A DNA stretch of 64,000 nucleotides from Taenia hydatigena (taxonomy: Eukaryota > Platyhelminthes > Cestoda > Cyclophyllidea > Taeniidae): contig JADWOT020000001.1 of assembly GCA_036345935.2 (NCBI GenBank), positions 14,787,053 through 14,851,052 on the forward strand. Direction: 5' to 3'. Positions 1 to 10,104 of this stretch are shown piece by piece. The notes below the pieces were generated by a model. It saw only the letters and a program-made list of their open reading frames with translations. It did not search any database and was not told where the DNA came from. Made by a program: the position numbers and the translations under genes. Numbering within the stretch: position 1 is the first letter of the stretch; every line of letters begins with the position of its first letter.

Positions 1-324
1 AGTGTTTCTGTTGCGTACGTGTGCAGCTGGTTGAACCGCCCGCAGCGTCGGACATTGGTGCAAATTACCACAGAGTCGATTAATTAAAAAATGACCCTTG
101 TCAGATTAGTTTGAACTAATTTGGTGATGAAAAGGTTCGTTTCGGCTCACCTGTTTTCCAAAGCAATGTAAAGGCACACATTTTACACTCCGCATCGGTT
201 TAGTCACCATCTCAAAAGTACGAACATCTGTTCAAGATTGCAGCCACCCTACGCCTTCTATACTGCATTAATAACACCTTCACTCCAATTCGCTGAATCG
301 CGTGTCACAGGATGTTGCTCTGTT

Positions 325-532
325 TCAATTTAATTGTGCTTCAACCTCTGCATTCCGAATTCCGATAGGCTTATCATTTGTGGCGTCATATAAACAGGAC
401 AAAATTATGCAAAATAATGAGACCCTTAAAATTATTTGCTGATGTGGTACTGCCAGGACCTCTTCACGTCCTTCTAGACACTTTAAATTAGCACTTGAGA
501 ATCTTAGTTGGTCAATGCGCTCTGCCAATTGG
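325..532 (-). CDS. Terminal exon of an unidentified gene (partial)
   Basis: Read on the minus strand, a pyrimidine-rich stretch ending in AG (plus-strand 533 upward) is followed by an open frame that begins C CAA TTG GCA GAG and runs about 68 codons to TAA. The translation starts with residues like AERIDQLRFSSANLKCLEG and ends in AEVEAQLN. It has a soluble, mixed composition with no membrane segment in the first half and a short hydrophobic stretch in the middle. An in-frame TGA lies just upstream of the acceptor, so this fits a last exon better than a single-exon gene. I do not recognise the family. An alternative is a chance open frame; the acceptor is the main reason to keep it. Confidence 0.33.
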
Positions 533-817
533 CTGGATAAAAGAAGTGATCATACATGGATAGTAATCCCTTGTCACCTAAAGGAGGCTTCATTTAAGCA
601 GTTGTTTTCAGATTTCACGTAATAATGTCTCAGGTAGGTCTTATTAAATCTGCGTCCTTTGCAAGGTTCTACTATATCCTTTTGATAGTCATTTTCTCTG
701 CGAATGGCACTGAAATTTTTCAGTAGAAGCACTATTTTTAGGAGGGTCAGCTAATGCACAGACGAGCATGACTTCTCCGATTTATTGAAACTAATAACAA
801 ATGTGGCCTGAATTACA

Positions 818-1137
818 TAAGATGGGTGGATGAGTACCTCTGCCTGATGCTGTTTGCTCAAGAAAATCGAACCCACCTCAGTATCTTAGCTAACGCAACA
901 GCGCATTACGACCAAGAAAGAAGGTTCTTTTGTCGGCTGCTGTCGCAAGTGCTCCCTGCTTATATACGAGGGCCCATAAGCTGTGTGATCATCACGCCGT
1001 GTCGTCGCACAAGACTGCTGAAATTCAAAATGGCACAATACAAATGTGATTTGCCATTGTTACATTCTGCTCTCCTCATTCATCTCTGTTTGGTTGTGTC
1101 GTCGGATATTCCATACTTTTTAAGCTACTGGGATTGA
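818..1137 (+). CDS. Unassigned coding-like segment
   Basis: An open frame of about 106 codons follows an in-frame TAA and ends at TGA. No ATG lies near its 5' end, so it would have to be an internal or terminal exon if real. The first half is soluble and coding-like (residues such as FAQENRTHLSILANATAHYDQERRFF), and the C-terminal 25 residues are hydrophobic. I see no strong splice acceptor immediately upstream. The next open segment on the same strand begins about 40 bases downstream, and the two might be parts of one gene. I do not recognise the family. Confidence 0.22.
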
Positions 1138-1178
1138 TATCTGAGGACAGCAGATGTTTCTCTACTGGACACGTGTGA

Positions 1179-1475
1179 GTGGTGGAAATGAGTGAAGCAG
1201 TGGGGCAAAGGATGCAGCTGAGCGATTATGACTGTGTCATTTTATATTTTGATTATGCGGATTTCGAATGTTGGGAGCGTGAACACCCAAACGCGCTGGG
1301 TGATACCCTTACGCCTAAGCAAACGTTTGCATTGACTAACATGATATGGCAACTATTAGATCCCTATCCGAATTTGGACTGCATGGAGAGGACTTTTGAG
1401 CCCTTAGGCGGTTTTTGCTTTCGCCCTTTCTTCAGGCTACCCCAAAACTGGCGCATTTGGTGTAGCAGGCGGTAA
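1179..1475 (+). CDS. Unassigned coding-like segment, acidic/aromatic
   Basis: An open frame of 98 codons contains an acidic and aromatic first half (DYDCVILYFDYADFECWERE) and a Pro/Phe-rich second half (PLGGFCFRPFFRLP). Composition is more protein-like than the surrounding shadow frames. It ends at TAA without a clear donor. It lies on the same strand as the open segment ending at 1137 and might belong to the same gene. No domain is recognised. A decayed gene fragment is equally possible. Confidence 0.27.
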   Translation: MVEMSEAVGQRMQLSDYDCVILYFDYADFECWEREHPNALGDTLTPKQTFALTNMIWQLLDPYPNLDCMERTFEPLGGFCFRPFFRLPQNWRIWCSRR

Positions 1476-2826
1476 AACAATTCGATGATCAATTTTGTGG
1501 AGATGGTACACTGGGCCTGTCTCAAAGCCGTGTGGAGTAGGAGAAGAACTAAACGCGCCTAAGTATACTTACGATGTGCTGGTCTATGGCGTCATGCTGT
1601 GGAGCGTTGAACAGCCTAAAATGGGTGCTATTTAATTATACTTAAAAAGACCTGCAACCCTTATTCATGGTGTTCGTTAATTCAGAACGAAGTGGAAAGT
1701 ATTTTGTGGTTGATGCATGGAGGGTTGTAATATATTGGCTTGGCACCGTTCTGTGTATGGAGACGTTCTCGTAGGCCAAAGTGGTGACAACGTTACTAGC
1801 CGCATCAAAGAAGACGTTGGTGATTCACAGCATTGCTGCAGGGCATCGTCTTGCAGCCGCCACGTAACTTAAACTTATTTAGGGAGTTAATATTGCACGA
1901 TCCTCTGTGTGTGCATAGAGAGCGTTGTGCTGGCGCTTCAGCGTCACATGCCATTTTCTTGCCGATCGATTTCCTCCTGCTGCAGGTTTTGGTATTGGAC
2001 ATCACCGATTTCACTCTGCGTTGACTAACCTTGTGCTCTTTAAATGCTGCTCAAATGAGAGAATATCAGTTGAAATCCGGTGAGCTTTACGACTATTGAC
2101 CAAAAGTCGTAATCGGTCATATTAGTGAAGCAAGCAAACTTGAAGGTCAGCCTGCTATGGTTTACCATGTGGAATGATATGGAATACGACAACAGTATCT
2201 GCTTACTATATTCTGCAAGTGTGGAAGTTCGTAAATTGTCTACACGCCTACGTCAGAGCGCCCGGATTCCCCATTTTACGGTCTCTCTTCAGTTACTCCA
2301 CTTAGGAGCTCAAGAGTAATCCAGCCTGTGTCAGCAAGACTCTCCATTATCAGACTATTACAAGCTCATCCCTTTGCCTAAGACGACTGCATTTCTATGA
2401 GACTGTACTACCACAATCGCGTGACTCTCACATCAAAACAATATTGCTTAGTAGAAAGCTAGGGAGTCCGTTTCAACTACAAAAGTCAAGTGCCCTACTA
2501 AACCAACATAAAGTACCTTCTACTTGCCTACTTTTCAAAAAGTATCAGCTAGAGTGATCAAAAAGGCCTGGTACGGAGTCAATGATTGCTTATGTCTACA
2601 AGAGAAGTGACCATTACTCTGACGCTGATACGACGGCCTCAAGAGGTCGCATCAGGTATCAGTGGCAGCCAGTGAGACATGGCAACACAAGCAGTCCTTT
2701 GAACAATTAACGCCATAGTTGGCAACTTATAATTACCAATCATTTGTATAACTTTTCGTTCCCTTTCACTCTTCGTCCATAGCTGAATTGCTAGCCTACG
2801 TGGATGTTGCATCGAATTCAGATTGA
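1476..2826. other. No gene recognised
   Basis: Only short frames of about 60-70 codons occur here on either strand. None has splice signals or composition that I would support, and no repeat partner was noticed within the window. Confidence 0.5.
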
Positions 2827-2961
2827 ATGGCTGTCAAAGTTGCAGCGAATATTTGGACAAACAACTGTCAACACGATGCTGATTGGTGCATGAGTTGGAA
2901 GCACAGCAAGAGGAGGAGGAAGAGTCGAAGACAGGAACCAAAATATTCAAAAACCGATTGA
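2827..2961 (+). CDS. Short ORF, very basic tail; possible hydroxylase-end remnant
   Basis: A 44-codon ORF starts at ATG and ends at TGA. Its first dozen residues (MAVKVAANIWTNN) loosely resemble the end of the 2-oxoglutarate/Fe(II) prolyl-4-hydroxylase fold, where a K-W-x-A-N-x-W pattern follows the catalytic core. The tail is a Lys/Arg cluster (KHSKRRRKSRRQ). The key Trp after Lys is Val here and no iron-binding HxD...H motif is seen nearby. The family suggestion is weak, and a chance small ORF is the main alternative. Confidence 0.15.
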   Translation: MAVKVAANIWTNNCQHDADWCMSWKHSKRRRKSRRQEPKYSKTD

Positions 2962-3180
2962 GCGCCAGTTTGTACTTTCTTTCCATGATTTCATCACCCA
3001 AGTGTCAGACACTTAAATATGGTGGTGAATAAATGGAATTTTCGCCCAAATGATCAATAATGCTAAAATGTATTGAACTAACACTCATGGAATGAATCTT
3101 ATTAAACAACCACTATTTGCGCCTTAAAATCACGTCATATTATGTGAATAACTCTTTGTCAAATAAATGCTGCACTTTCC

Positions 3181-3417
3181 TTACTGATCGCTCATTTTCC
3201 TTATGAACATCTGCATAACAAAGAGACAGATAGCTTAGACCGCCATTGATTTGTTGGAACTCGCCTCATTTTGACTAGCCAAATACAGCTTCGCACCTGT
3301 ACTCACCAGTTGCATCGTGCAGATCGCGTTCGACAGGGAATTCTCAAGTGTGAGTCTTGTTGGTAGCGCTTTGAAATCCAGGCAGGCATGGGCGAATGGA
3401 AATTTTGTGTAATGTAT
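3181..3417 (-). CDS. 3' end of an unidentified spliced gene (two exons)
   Basis: On the minus strand an exon at 3307-3417 is open for exactly 37 codons (starting IHYTKFPFAHACLDFKALPT and ending NAICTMQL). It stops at a textbook donor, CTG|GTGAGT. A 96-base intron (3211-3306) ends in a strong pyrimidine-rich acceptor, TTTGTTATGCAG. The following phase-0 exon (3181-3210) encodes MFIRKMSDQ and then TAA. Donor, acceptor and frame all agree, which is why I trust this junction. The 5' side is less clear: upstream of 3417 the same frame continues through an in-frame TGA, so either a purine-rich acceptor lies at 3418-3419 or the gene is broken there. The family is not recognised. Confidence 0.42.
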
Positions 3418-3952
3418 CTTTCAGGTGCATATCGCATAAGCAACAAGTATATCGGTGTTGGTGACGTAATGAGCGATATGATTGTGAAAGCTAATTTATG
3501 CTGCAAGCAATTCTGCTAGCAAATAACGTAAAACAGCCGCAGAACAAGTTGATGAATTGCGCAGCTTTTTATTCGTCGTTTGTCAATTCATGGTCAGCAA
3601 ACGAAATCCATCTGCCTAACTCCTGCAACTATTACCATTCACCGTCTGATGCAGCTGCAAACCAGTGGCTGCATCACTCGTGTCACAAACGCCCTTCTGT
3701 AAGGTTCCTGATGCTGCGTTCTCTGATTATCTCAGCCAGCTTCTTTCAAGGCGGAACTGTTAATTGGTCTTGGGTTCATGGCGCAAGTAATTTGACCAAA
3801 TTAGCCAAGTTCGCTTTGAAAGAGTGACATTCATAATTTCCTCTCACGCACTGGTACATTCGAAGCCGAATTATCCCTCGTGTGTGCGGCTCCTCAGCAA
3901 AGCGAATGTTGATGAGTAAATGCAGCCCACTTCAATGCAAGCAGGAGACAAA

Positions 3953-4027
3953 CTACTCGTAGTTAAACCGTTGCTTGTAATCTCTGATTGTTTCGCCTTC
4001 TTCCGTCACTTTCGATAACATCATTGC
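3953..4027 (-). CDS. Possible last exon after a 35-nt mini-intron
   Basis: The minus strand reads a 24-codon phase-0 segment (AMMLSKVTEEGETIRDYKQR and four more residues) ending at TAG. It is preceded by ...CACAATAG, and a GT...AG interval of exactly 35 nt (4028-4062) lies in front of it. That matches the 32- and 34-nt introns of the neighbouring gene at 4348-4731. The upstream exon's frame is not settled: the reading that joins in phase meets a TGA about ten codons earlier. The segment is polar and helix-forming. It could be the 3' end of an unidentified minus-strand gene. Confidence 0.3.
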   Translation of the reverse strand, partial: AMMLSKVTEEGETIRDYKQRFNYE

Positions 4028-4347
4028 CTATTGTGCCACTTTGAAGCGAATCATGCAGGTACGTGCATTCGATGCCATTCACTACGACTAGTTCAGTTGA
4101 CCCTGAATTTGGAAGTATTTCTGATGTATTTTGATGCAGTAAGTAAGTACATAAGTTGTGATTTGCTTTTATGCGCTCATTCAAGCAGAGCTTTGGGAAT
4201 GGAACATTTGTCCTTCCGTCGTGAAATTGGGGGCATTTGCGTGCATTTTAGGGAGAAGCAGCTGTCTCTTCCTCTTCTGCCTCTAATATCGTAGCAACAG
4301 CTATTAAGAGGACAGTTAACTTTACAAAGTATAGCAACGTTTTGTTT

Positions 4348-4731
4348 CTATTTTAAACTCTGCGGATTTATCTGAATGACACATTGAAAAGTAAAGGCTA
4401 CTTACCAAGTCTGTTTTCGGATCCACAGCAAAAAGGAGGATTTCACTCGCCTTATCACAATATTGCAGTTGGCCAAACAAAATCTCACAAACTTTGTTGA
4501 CAGAATTGCTGGTTGCCTCTCTCACAGCCAAATACTTTCCCATCTCAGTGGTACCAACATTTGATAGGTGACATCTGGTTTCATTTTGTTTTCAAAAAAA
4601 GTTTACCTTGACGCGGCAATGACGTGTTTTCTTCCTCCGTATAGACCATGTAGACCTCCTAGCAGAGCAGTGATTAGTTCGACCACTTTTTGTTTGCAAT
4701 TGGTGCATTTGCTCTGACACAAATCTGACAT
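4348..4731 (-). CDS. Small three-exon gene, protein C10 (C12orf57)-like
   Basis: This is the best-supported complete gene in the window. Exon 1 (4607-4731) starts with ATG (MSDLCQSKC...) and encodes 41 codons plus two bases. A 32-nt intron (4575-4606, GTAAAC...ACCAG) follows. Exon 2 (4406-4574) completes an Arg codon and adds 56 codons. A 34-nt intron (4372-4405, GTAAGT...TTCAG) follows. Exon 3 (4348-4371) adds seven residues and TAG. The product is 105 residues, rich in short helices, with no signal peptide or membrane segment. It has a Gly/Leu helix (ITALLGGLHGLYGG), then EMGKYL, an AT...V helix, a CD pair, LLFA, and a C-terminal DP......LK. Order and spacing recall protein C10 (about 126 residues; MGKML, VATQ, SCDGEGVLKFA, DPEIASLSGKLK), a conserved animal protein of unclear biochemical role. 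Splicing is the strong part of the evidence; the family name is an inference. Confidence 0.55.
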
Positions 4732-4758
4732 TGTTAAACCTGCACTATTCTCCTACAG

Positions 4759-5064
4759 ATAGGCTGTTACACGATTCAGCAGGGCATAGAGGCAGCGAAC
4801 CGTGAAGCAGAAAAGCGTAAGAACTGCCTATTTCAAATTGGCATTTCAGACACCGCAGCAACAAATGAGACCAGAACCCACTCACAGGGTACGAGTGCAT
4901 AAAAAACTACTGGCCTTATTTATGACACATTTGGAAATAAGGAAAGTGTTCATAGTAGCATCAAAGGTAATTCAGACGGTGCATGTCTGACCAATTTCCC
5001 AACAAAGTGCAGTACTGTAACAAATGTTATCAGCGAGAGAACTGTGCGTAGCTCCAAGAGTTAA
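4759..5064 (+). CDS. Unidentified polar exon with one in-frame stop or internal intron
   Basis: Directly after a good acceptor (TATTCTCCTACAG) an open frame starts IGCYTIQQGIEAANREAEKR and stays strikingly hydrophilic and Ser/Thr/Asn-rich to a final TAA at 5062-5064. It is interrupted once by an in-frame TAA at 4900-4902. Removing a 78-nt GT...AG interval (889-966 of this kilobase, i.e. 4889-4966) would skip the stop and keep phase (GGT codon restored). The stop may therefore be intronic; a nonsense mutation is the alternative. The acceptor lies only 27 bases from the start of the minus-strand gene at 4348-4731. Either the two transcription units overlap or one reading is wrong. No family is recognised. 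Confidence 0.35.
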
Positions 5065-5359
5065 TTAGTCGTTATTGACACAGCTTTACTGTTTTAAGAA
5101 TAAGGACTCACTGTTCATGATCAAACAATACCTGATTTTGAACTGGATGTTGCATGTAGTGCTAAAACTCCTCAAACATTTTTGACACAAAAGAAAAACG
5201 GCATTTTTGGATAAAACAGGAGCGACTTATGAATTTGGCTGGATAAGTAAAATAGAGGTGGTTTAGGCGTAGAATTTTAGGGTAACACCAGACAAATGTC
5301 AAAAAGCTAAAGTGATTCGTGAGTTTGAGCAGTGGCTAAGACAGTAAAAAAGAAAAGAG

Positions 5360-6060
5360 AAGCAACAGAGTATGCAGTTTGCAGGGAAAGTGGTGAGTTG
5401 AATGGTAATTAGTAAAGGGAAGTGGACGTCAGCGATAGCCTTGCGCACAAGTCCGTGGGTTTGGCACCCCACTAGGGTTGTGCTGCCTGGGTCTGGGTTA
5501 GTACACAGAGTCATAAGTGACAGAAGTGGAACGCTCGGGATCGCTGACTCACTTTGTTACGCTTTAATCAGCTGCACCTTACTTTAGTCTGCCCTGCTAC
5601 TCTCTATTCTTTTATTCTCATCAACTTATGTGTGCTAGTTCGTACAGTCAAGTCTATCCCTTCATATTACATCCCTTCGTACCCTACTTTAGTCTGCTCT
5701 GCTACTCTTTATTCTTCAACACTTCTCTCCGCATGTTTGTGCTATTTCGTACAGTCAAGTCTATCCCATCATATTACATCTCTTCACACTGGACTTCATT
5801 GCAGACCATCGCGCGCATATATTACTGTATTGAATGAGGTAACATTAAAGGATGAGGCAAGACGTTGGTGGTGGAGACAGATGCTGTGTTCATGGAGCTG
5901 TTGGCGGCCGCATCAACAAATGAATGAGTGCAAGCGTGTTGAAGCTTATTTTTGGAAGGCGGCTGTTTAGTTTGCATTCGCAAATGCATCGTCAATTGCA
6001 CGAAGCCTTGCAAGGTGAGCCGCAAAGTTGGTACACATCAATGTACGCAAATGGAAAACG
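5360..6060 (+). repeat. Dispersed repeat family D, copy 1 (inverted partner at 34985-35575)
   Basis: About 700 bases match, in reverse complement, the segment at 34985-35575. Blocks include a perfect 21-base word (5981-6001 versus 35050-35070), the GAAGTGGAACGCT block near 5526, and the block that reads GTACAGTCAAGTCTATCCC here. Long open frames across this region are mostly repeat-derived and are not conserved as frames between the copies. A short reading (LHSQMHRQLHEALQ before a GTGAGC donor) is retained as SHLQMHRQLHKALQ before GTAAGT in the partner, so the repeat may contain an old exon end. No terminal repeats or target-site duplications were recognised. Confidence 0.6.
5581..5792 (+). 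repeat. Two-unit tandem duplication inside repeat D
   Basis: Two consecutive units of about 105-107 bases share the same order of words: ACTTTAGTCTGC, GCTACTC, CGTACAGTCAAGTCTATCCC and CATATTACAT. Unit 1 starts near 5581 and unit 2 near 5686. The partner copy at 35 kb has a single unit, so the duplication probably postdates the split of the two copies. Confidence 0.6.
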
Positions 6061-7056
6061 TTGCATATATATGTCACTTTAGTATAAATGTGCATTTTAT
6101 GATCCTATTTTTGCATGCATAGATCCGTAATTTATGTCATCCCTCCACTTTGTAATTCAAGTACTTAGATTTGGATCTTCAAAGCGTAATCAAGTTCCTT
6201 AGGCTAGTTTGCGTTCGCGCATTTATGACTGCAATTTTTAATTATTAAAATCCTGCAATGTGCGCTTGGAGATTTGTTTCCTTACTGCAGACAAACTTTC
6301 CCATTTCAGCGGTATCCGTCTTTGCACATTCGCAAGTGGCACTAATTGAGCGATTATAGTGCTTTCGGCAGACACAACATCACAAAGCGGTCAGACAATT
6401 GGTTATTTTGTCTACAGCTACTGGGAAATCCGGCCGTCGTTGCATTAATTACACGACCAAACTTAATTGACGATTAGGGTTTGCTTAGTCACTTCGCCAT
6501 CAGATCCTATTTTGTGCCCCCTTTTCTATGCTACCATAGCTGCCCCCCACCCTCCCAACCTCCCTTCCATTTATCCATAGCTTCATTCCTCCCTTCAGTC
6601 AATTTCGCATGTACTCATTCATCCTAGTAAGTGTGCATATCTACAAGTCAAACCGCATCATATTTTAATTAACATTTTCTATCCTCCCCTAAGTCCCTTT
6701 TCTTCCTAGCTTTTAGGCTTTCTTTCTTTTTCTCTCCATGCCTTACTTTGCATTCCTTGTTGCAGTTGTCCATGCACATGCGAATGCAATCAACGAGGCT
6801 GCATTGTACACTACATCAACTGGGGTTCATTTACTAGTCTTCCTTTGACACTGTCGAGCCCGTCTTGATCCCAGTGTCTACTACTGTCTCCAACATCACT
6901 GCTTTCCCTTAAGCATTACCTGTTTTAAAACAGTGATTTACATCTTATTCCAAGCAATAGTTTTGATTGCACAAATGGGAAGAGGTGTCACGTGGTAGCA
7001 CCATTTAGGCACCTAAATGGTCTCAATGAGTGCGCTCAGATGGTGTTTTGAGATTA
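6061..7056. other. No gene recognised; pyrimidine-rich stretch
   Basis: No convincing exon is seen on either strand. The part from about 6510 to 6760 is strongly C/T-rich on the plus strand (runs such as CCCCCCACCCTCCC and TTTCTTTCTTTTTCTCTCC). It looks like low-complexity intergenic DNA. Confidence 0.5.
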
Positions 7057-7279
7057 CCAACCACACGAAGCCGTCATGGAACGCAGCCAGGAGGCAGTCC
7101 AAGTTCTTGACCCATCAACAGCCCCCATACCCTTAACAAATCTCGGTACGTCAAAAGATGCAAATGCGTACAAATGCCAATTGAATACCAAAATCAACTC
7201 AAACTATGGGCTTAGCACTCTACTGTTCCCGATTGTTTAGATGTTATGTGTGGTAGTAATTATTGAGGTTGTTTTTTAG

Positions 7280-7451
7280 TGCTGGCAGTCTAGGAAACCT
7301 TCAAGCTGACCTCGAGTGGTTCACCATTCCGTGCGTACCTCATTTTCTTTCACATGACCAGCAGCTGCACGAAACTCCACTATATGTCCCGCAGTCCCAT
7401 GGTCGAGATGCTCGTAAGCAAATTGTGGAATATCTGCTCTACGTCATATAA
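7280..7451 (+). CDS. Ankyrin-like exon
   Basis: A splice acceptor (GGTTGTTTTTTAG) is followed in frame by AGSLGNLQADLEW, then about 20 poorly conserved residues. The frame then reads HETPLYVPQSHGRDARKQIVEYLLYV and stops at TAA next to AAAAG|GTATTT. The spacing of GNL.A, TPL...HG and IVEYLL is that of one ankyrin repeat unit (helix 1, loop, TPL start of the next repeat, IV.YLL helix). The HA dipeptide after TPL is lost. Ankyrin repeats mediate protein binding. Upstream, 7069-7141 reads MERSQEAVQVLDPSTAPIPL and a few more residues up to a GTACGT donor and may be a first exon. Its phase does not match this exon directly, so an intermediate exon or decay is implied. It is probably a remnant. Confidence 0.4.
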
Positions 7452-10104
7452 AAGGTATTTATAGCATCCTCAATAGCCATTTAAGGTAGGGATGAATAGG
7501 CTTAAGCCAATTTGACAAATCCTCAAGATAACCATTTTGTCAGGAACCAGAATATTAAGGATTTCGTTTAGCGCTCTTTACTGAACTATTCATGTCGACG
7601 TAGTAGGAGAATAAGATACATTCCTATGGACTTTAAGGCAGCGCTGATGACAAATGAGGCAATGAACTGCACATAACTATGCGAGCACCGCAATTTTATT
7701 TTTAAAAACTACATTTTTGAAACAGTATCAGAGGGATGTCATATGAGACAGAATAAGGCGGAGGAAGTAAAGCGAAGAAAATTCTCGTAATCTTCTAAGA
7801 TGGTTGACAAATGCGGAACTGCCGAGATTCTGCCTTCTTCTACCGGTAAATAACTACAACAACGATAACAACAAAACAGTTTTGACAAATAATCTGTGTG
7901 CGCAGTTGTCGATCTGGTCGGAATTGTTGCCTAATTAATCACTGCAATAGAGATGTGTCAAATATGTGAATCTGTCATGGTTGTCTATTGGTCTATTCAT
8001 TCATACGTCAGATCAGCACAAATTGTAACACCGTGTGTCGTTGGTTAGACCCGCAATTCTGCAAAGTCGTATGTCCTTGCCTTGGGACAGAATGCCATTT
8101 CATTCTGGAACTGCGGTCTAATGTGGCTGTGTCCGCAATGCTGCTAAAATGGACGGATAATCACGAGTCAAAGCTGCTCCACCACACTTTACTGACCGCC
8201 CTTGGTGTAAATATAAGGAGAAGAAATCATGAATTCACATAGTCAAATCAGTCTGTAGTGGGAGTGTAATTTGCAGTTTAGCAGGAATGATTTAAATTGT
8301 GATTTGATCCGAGCCTACTTCTTGTCTATGTGTTGCACATTTTGCTAAATGGAAGTTGTCTTAAAAGCAGACAAAATTTATTTTGACATTAGCTACACTG
8401 TACACCAAGGACGAACCGGTCGAAGCCATACGTGGACTAATCCACATTTTCTTGACCATTCTAGAAATTCCCATGCATAATTTTGCATTTCCAATTAAAA
8501 AGGGTAGATAAATGTCAATTTTAGCAAACTATTAATTTGCCAATCTGCCACATAAAACGAATTGGATGAATTCAAAAGTGTAAATGGTGGATTTCTGAAG
8601 AACAGATGCGCCATCGAGATTTAAGGAAAAGCTGCCAAAATGCACATAAATCGTGCAAAGAACGAAGATATGTACGTCATCAGTGTGTGGAAAAAGATAG
8701 TTTGAGTGTTTCATTCGTCAACGCTTCTCCTTATTAGTATTAAATAAATCACTCGACTTGTCTCGGTAACCGTTACCACTTCTGCTTTTATCGTCGACAT
8801 AAATTCATTCAATTTCCTCCATTTTGGACACAGACAACTCATCGATCACTCATTACAGAAGGCCTTATAATGCGAACCCATGTATTTAATCGTGCATACA
8901 GTTTTCTTGTAAAAAAATATGCCCAAATAAATAATTGTCATCAAATTTTTCATCCTTAAAATCTAGAGGTGAGGACAAAAATCGAAAAACGTTGCCACTC
9001 TTGTAGAACCACGATTTCAAATGTTCTGAGTGCGCTACGAGAATCAAAGATGATGAAGATGTTCGACTGCCTGACACTTCTGATTGCTGTAGATGGAAGC
9101 AGGGTGTACGGGCCACTCACCACGCTTAACTACCTCATTGAGGATGCTGATGTGGCTTTCAGTTTGGAATTCTAAGCACATTTATTACCCTCTCACTTCT
9201 GTCTCTATTTTCTCGCTGTGGCAAAATGAACATCTCACCTAATTGTTAAGTCCAAGTCAGCCCTAGGTGTGCTATGACACCCACCAGCCTGGTATAGTGT
9301 TTCGATCCGTGTCCTTAGGGAGAGGGGTAAGTAATGGAATAGGTAAAGTGGAAAAGCTTGTGTGCCACCTTCGTGAATGCTAGAAGGCAAAGGACACACA
9401 GAGCAGTGTAATTACTCATGCAATACTTCAGAACAATGCAACTGCAGGAGAGGCAGAAACGTAACTTGTTCTTCTGCCTTACTGGACAAGTGATTCCTCC
9501 CAATCTGAACTCGTATTCGGATGGTTGGGGTGAAGACATCGGAAGTATTATACCACCACACACTTTAATTCGCAGTACGTTTTTATTTCGACTTCCGAGT
9601 AATTATTGCTTTATCGTGATGATTTTTGTACTTATTGTATGAAAAGCTGATAGTTACCTTCATTTTTACCCATTTGTGCGTCAACCACCGACTGCAGTAT
9701 TTACACCTTTACTTGCTGGAAATGAACAGCTCGTCATCTCACGCACTTGGCTTATGTTGATTGTCATGAGGTCGACTCTTTTAACACATTCCCATCCCGT
9801 ATCCATGGCAGTTTTCAGTATTGCAAAATATATTTTGCTTGCATCCTTTCTTATTGTTTGCTTTTGGCATTCGTAAATTTGCGTCGCCAATTATTTATTG
9901 CGTTAATTTGTAGCACAGCTCTTATCATGTAGGTTGAATAGACACTGGATGCGCATTATTGGGCGGATCTTTACATTCATCGCTTACAGGTGCTCCAACT
10001 AAGTGTAATGTGCCTTATTATTTCGTATCTAACAAGGCAAAAGATGGCTGAGTTCTGCAGGTGCCATAACAGTTTCGTAGCTCACATTTTTTCCAATTAT
10101 CACG
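7452..10104. other. No supported gene; a few weak open frames
   Basis: Open frames of 60-84 codons occur (for example plus 7988-8242 and plus 8969-9175, the latter reading RESKMMKMFDCLTLLIAVDG). No matching splice sites or domain pattern were found. Nothing else stands out. Confidence 0.4.

Noticed and set aside
3953..4027. Retroelement Gag resemblance of EGETIRDYKQRF
   Set aside because: Too short, no zinc knuckle or other retroelement feature nearby; a mini-intron exon explains it better.
5554..5970. 138-codon plus-strand frame
   Set aside because: Runs across the tandem duplication in repeat D and is not kept open in the partner copy at 35 kb.
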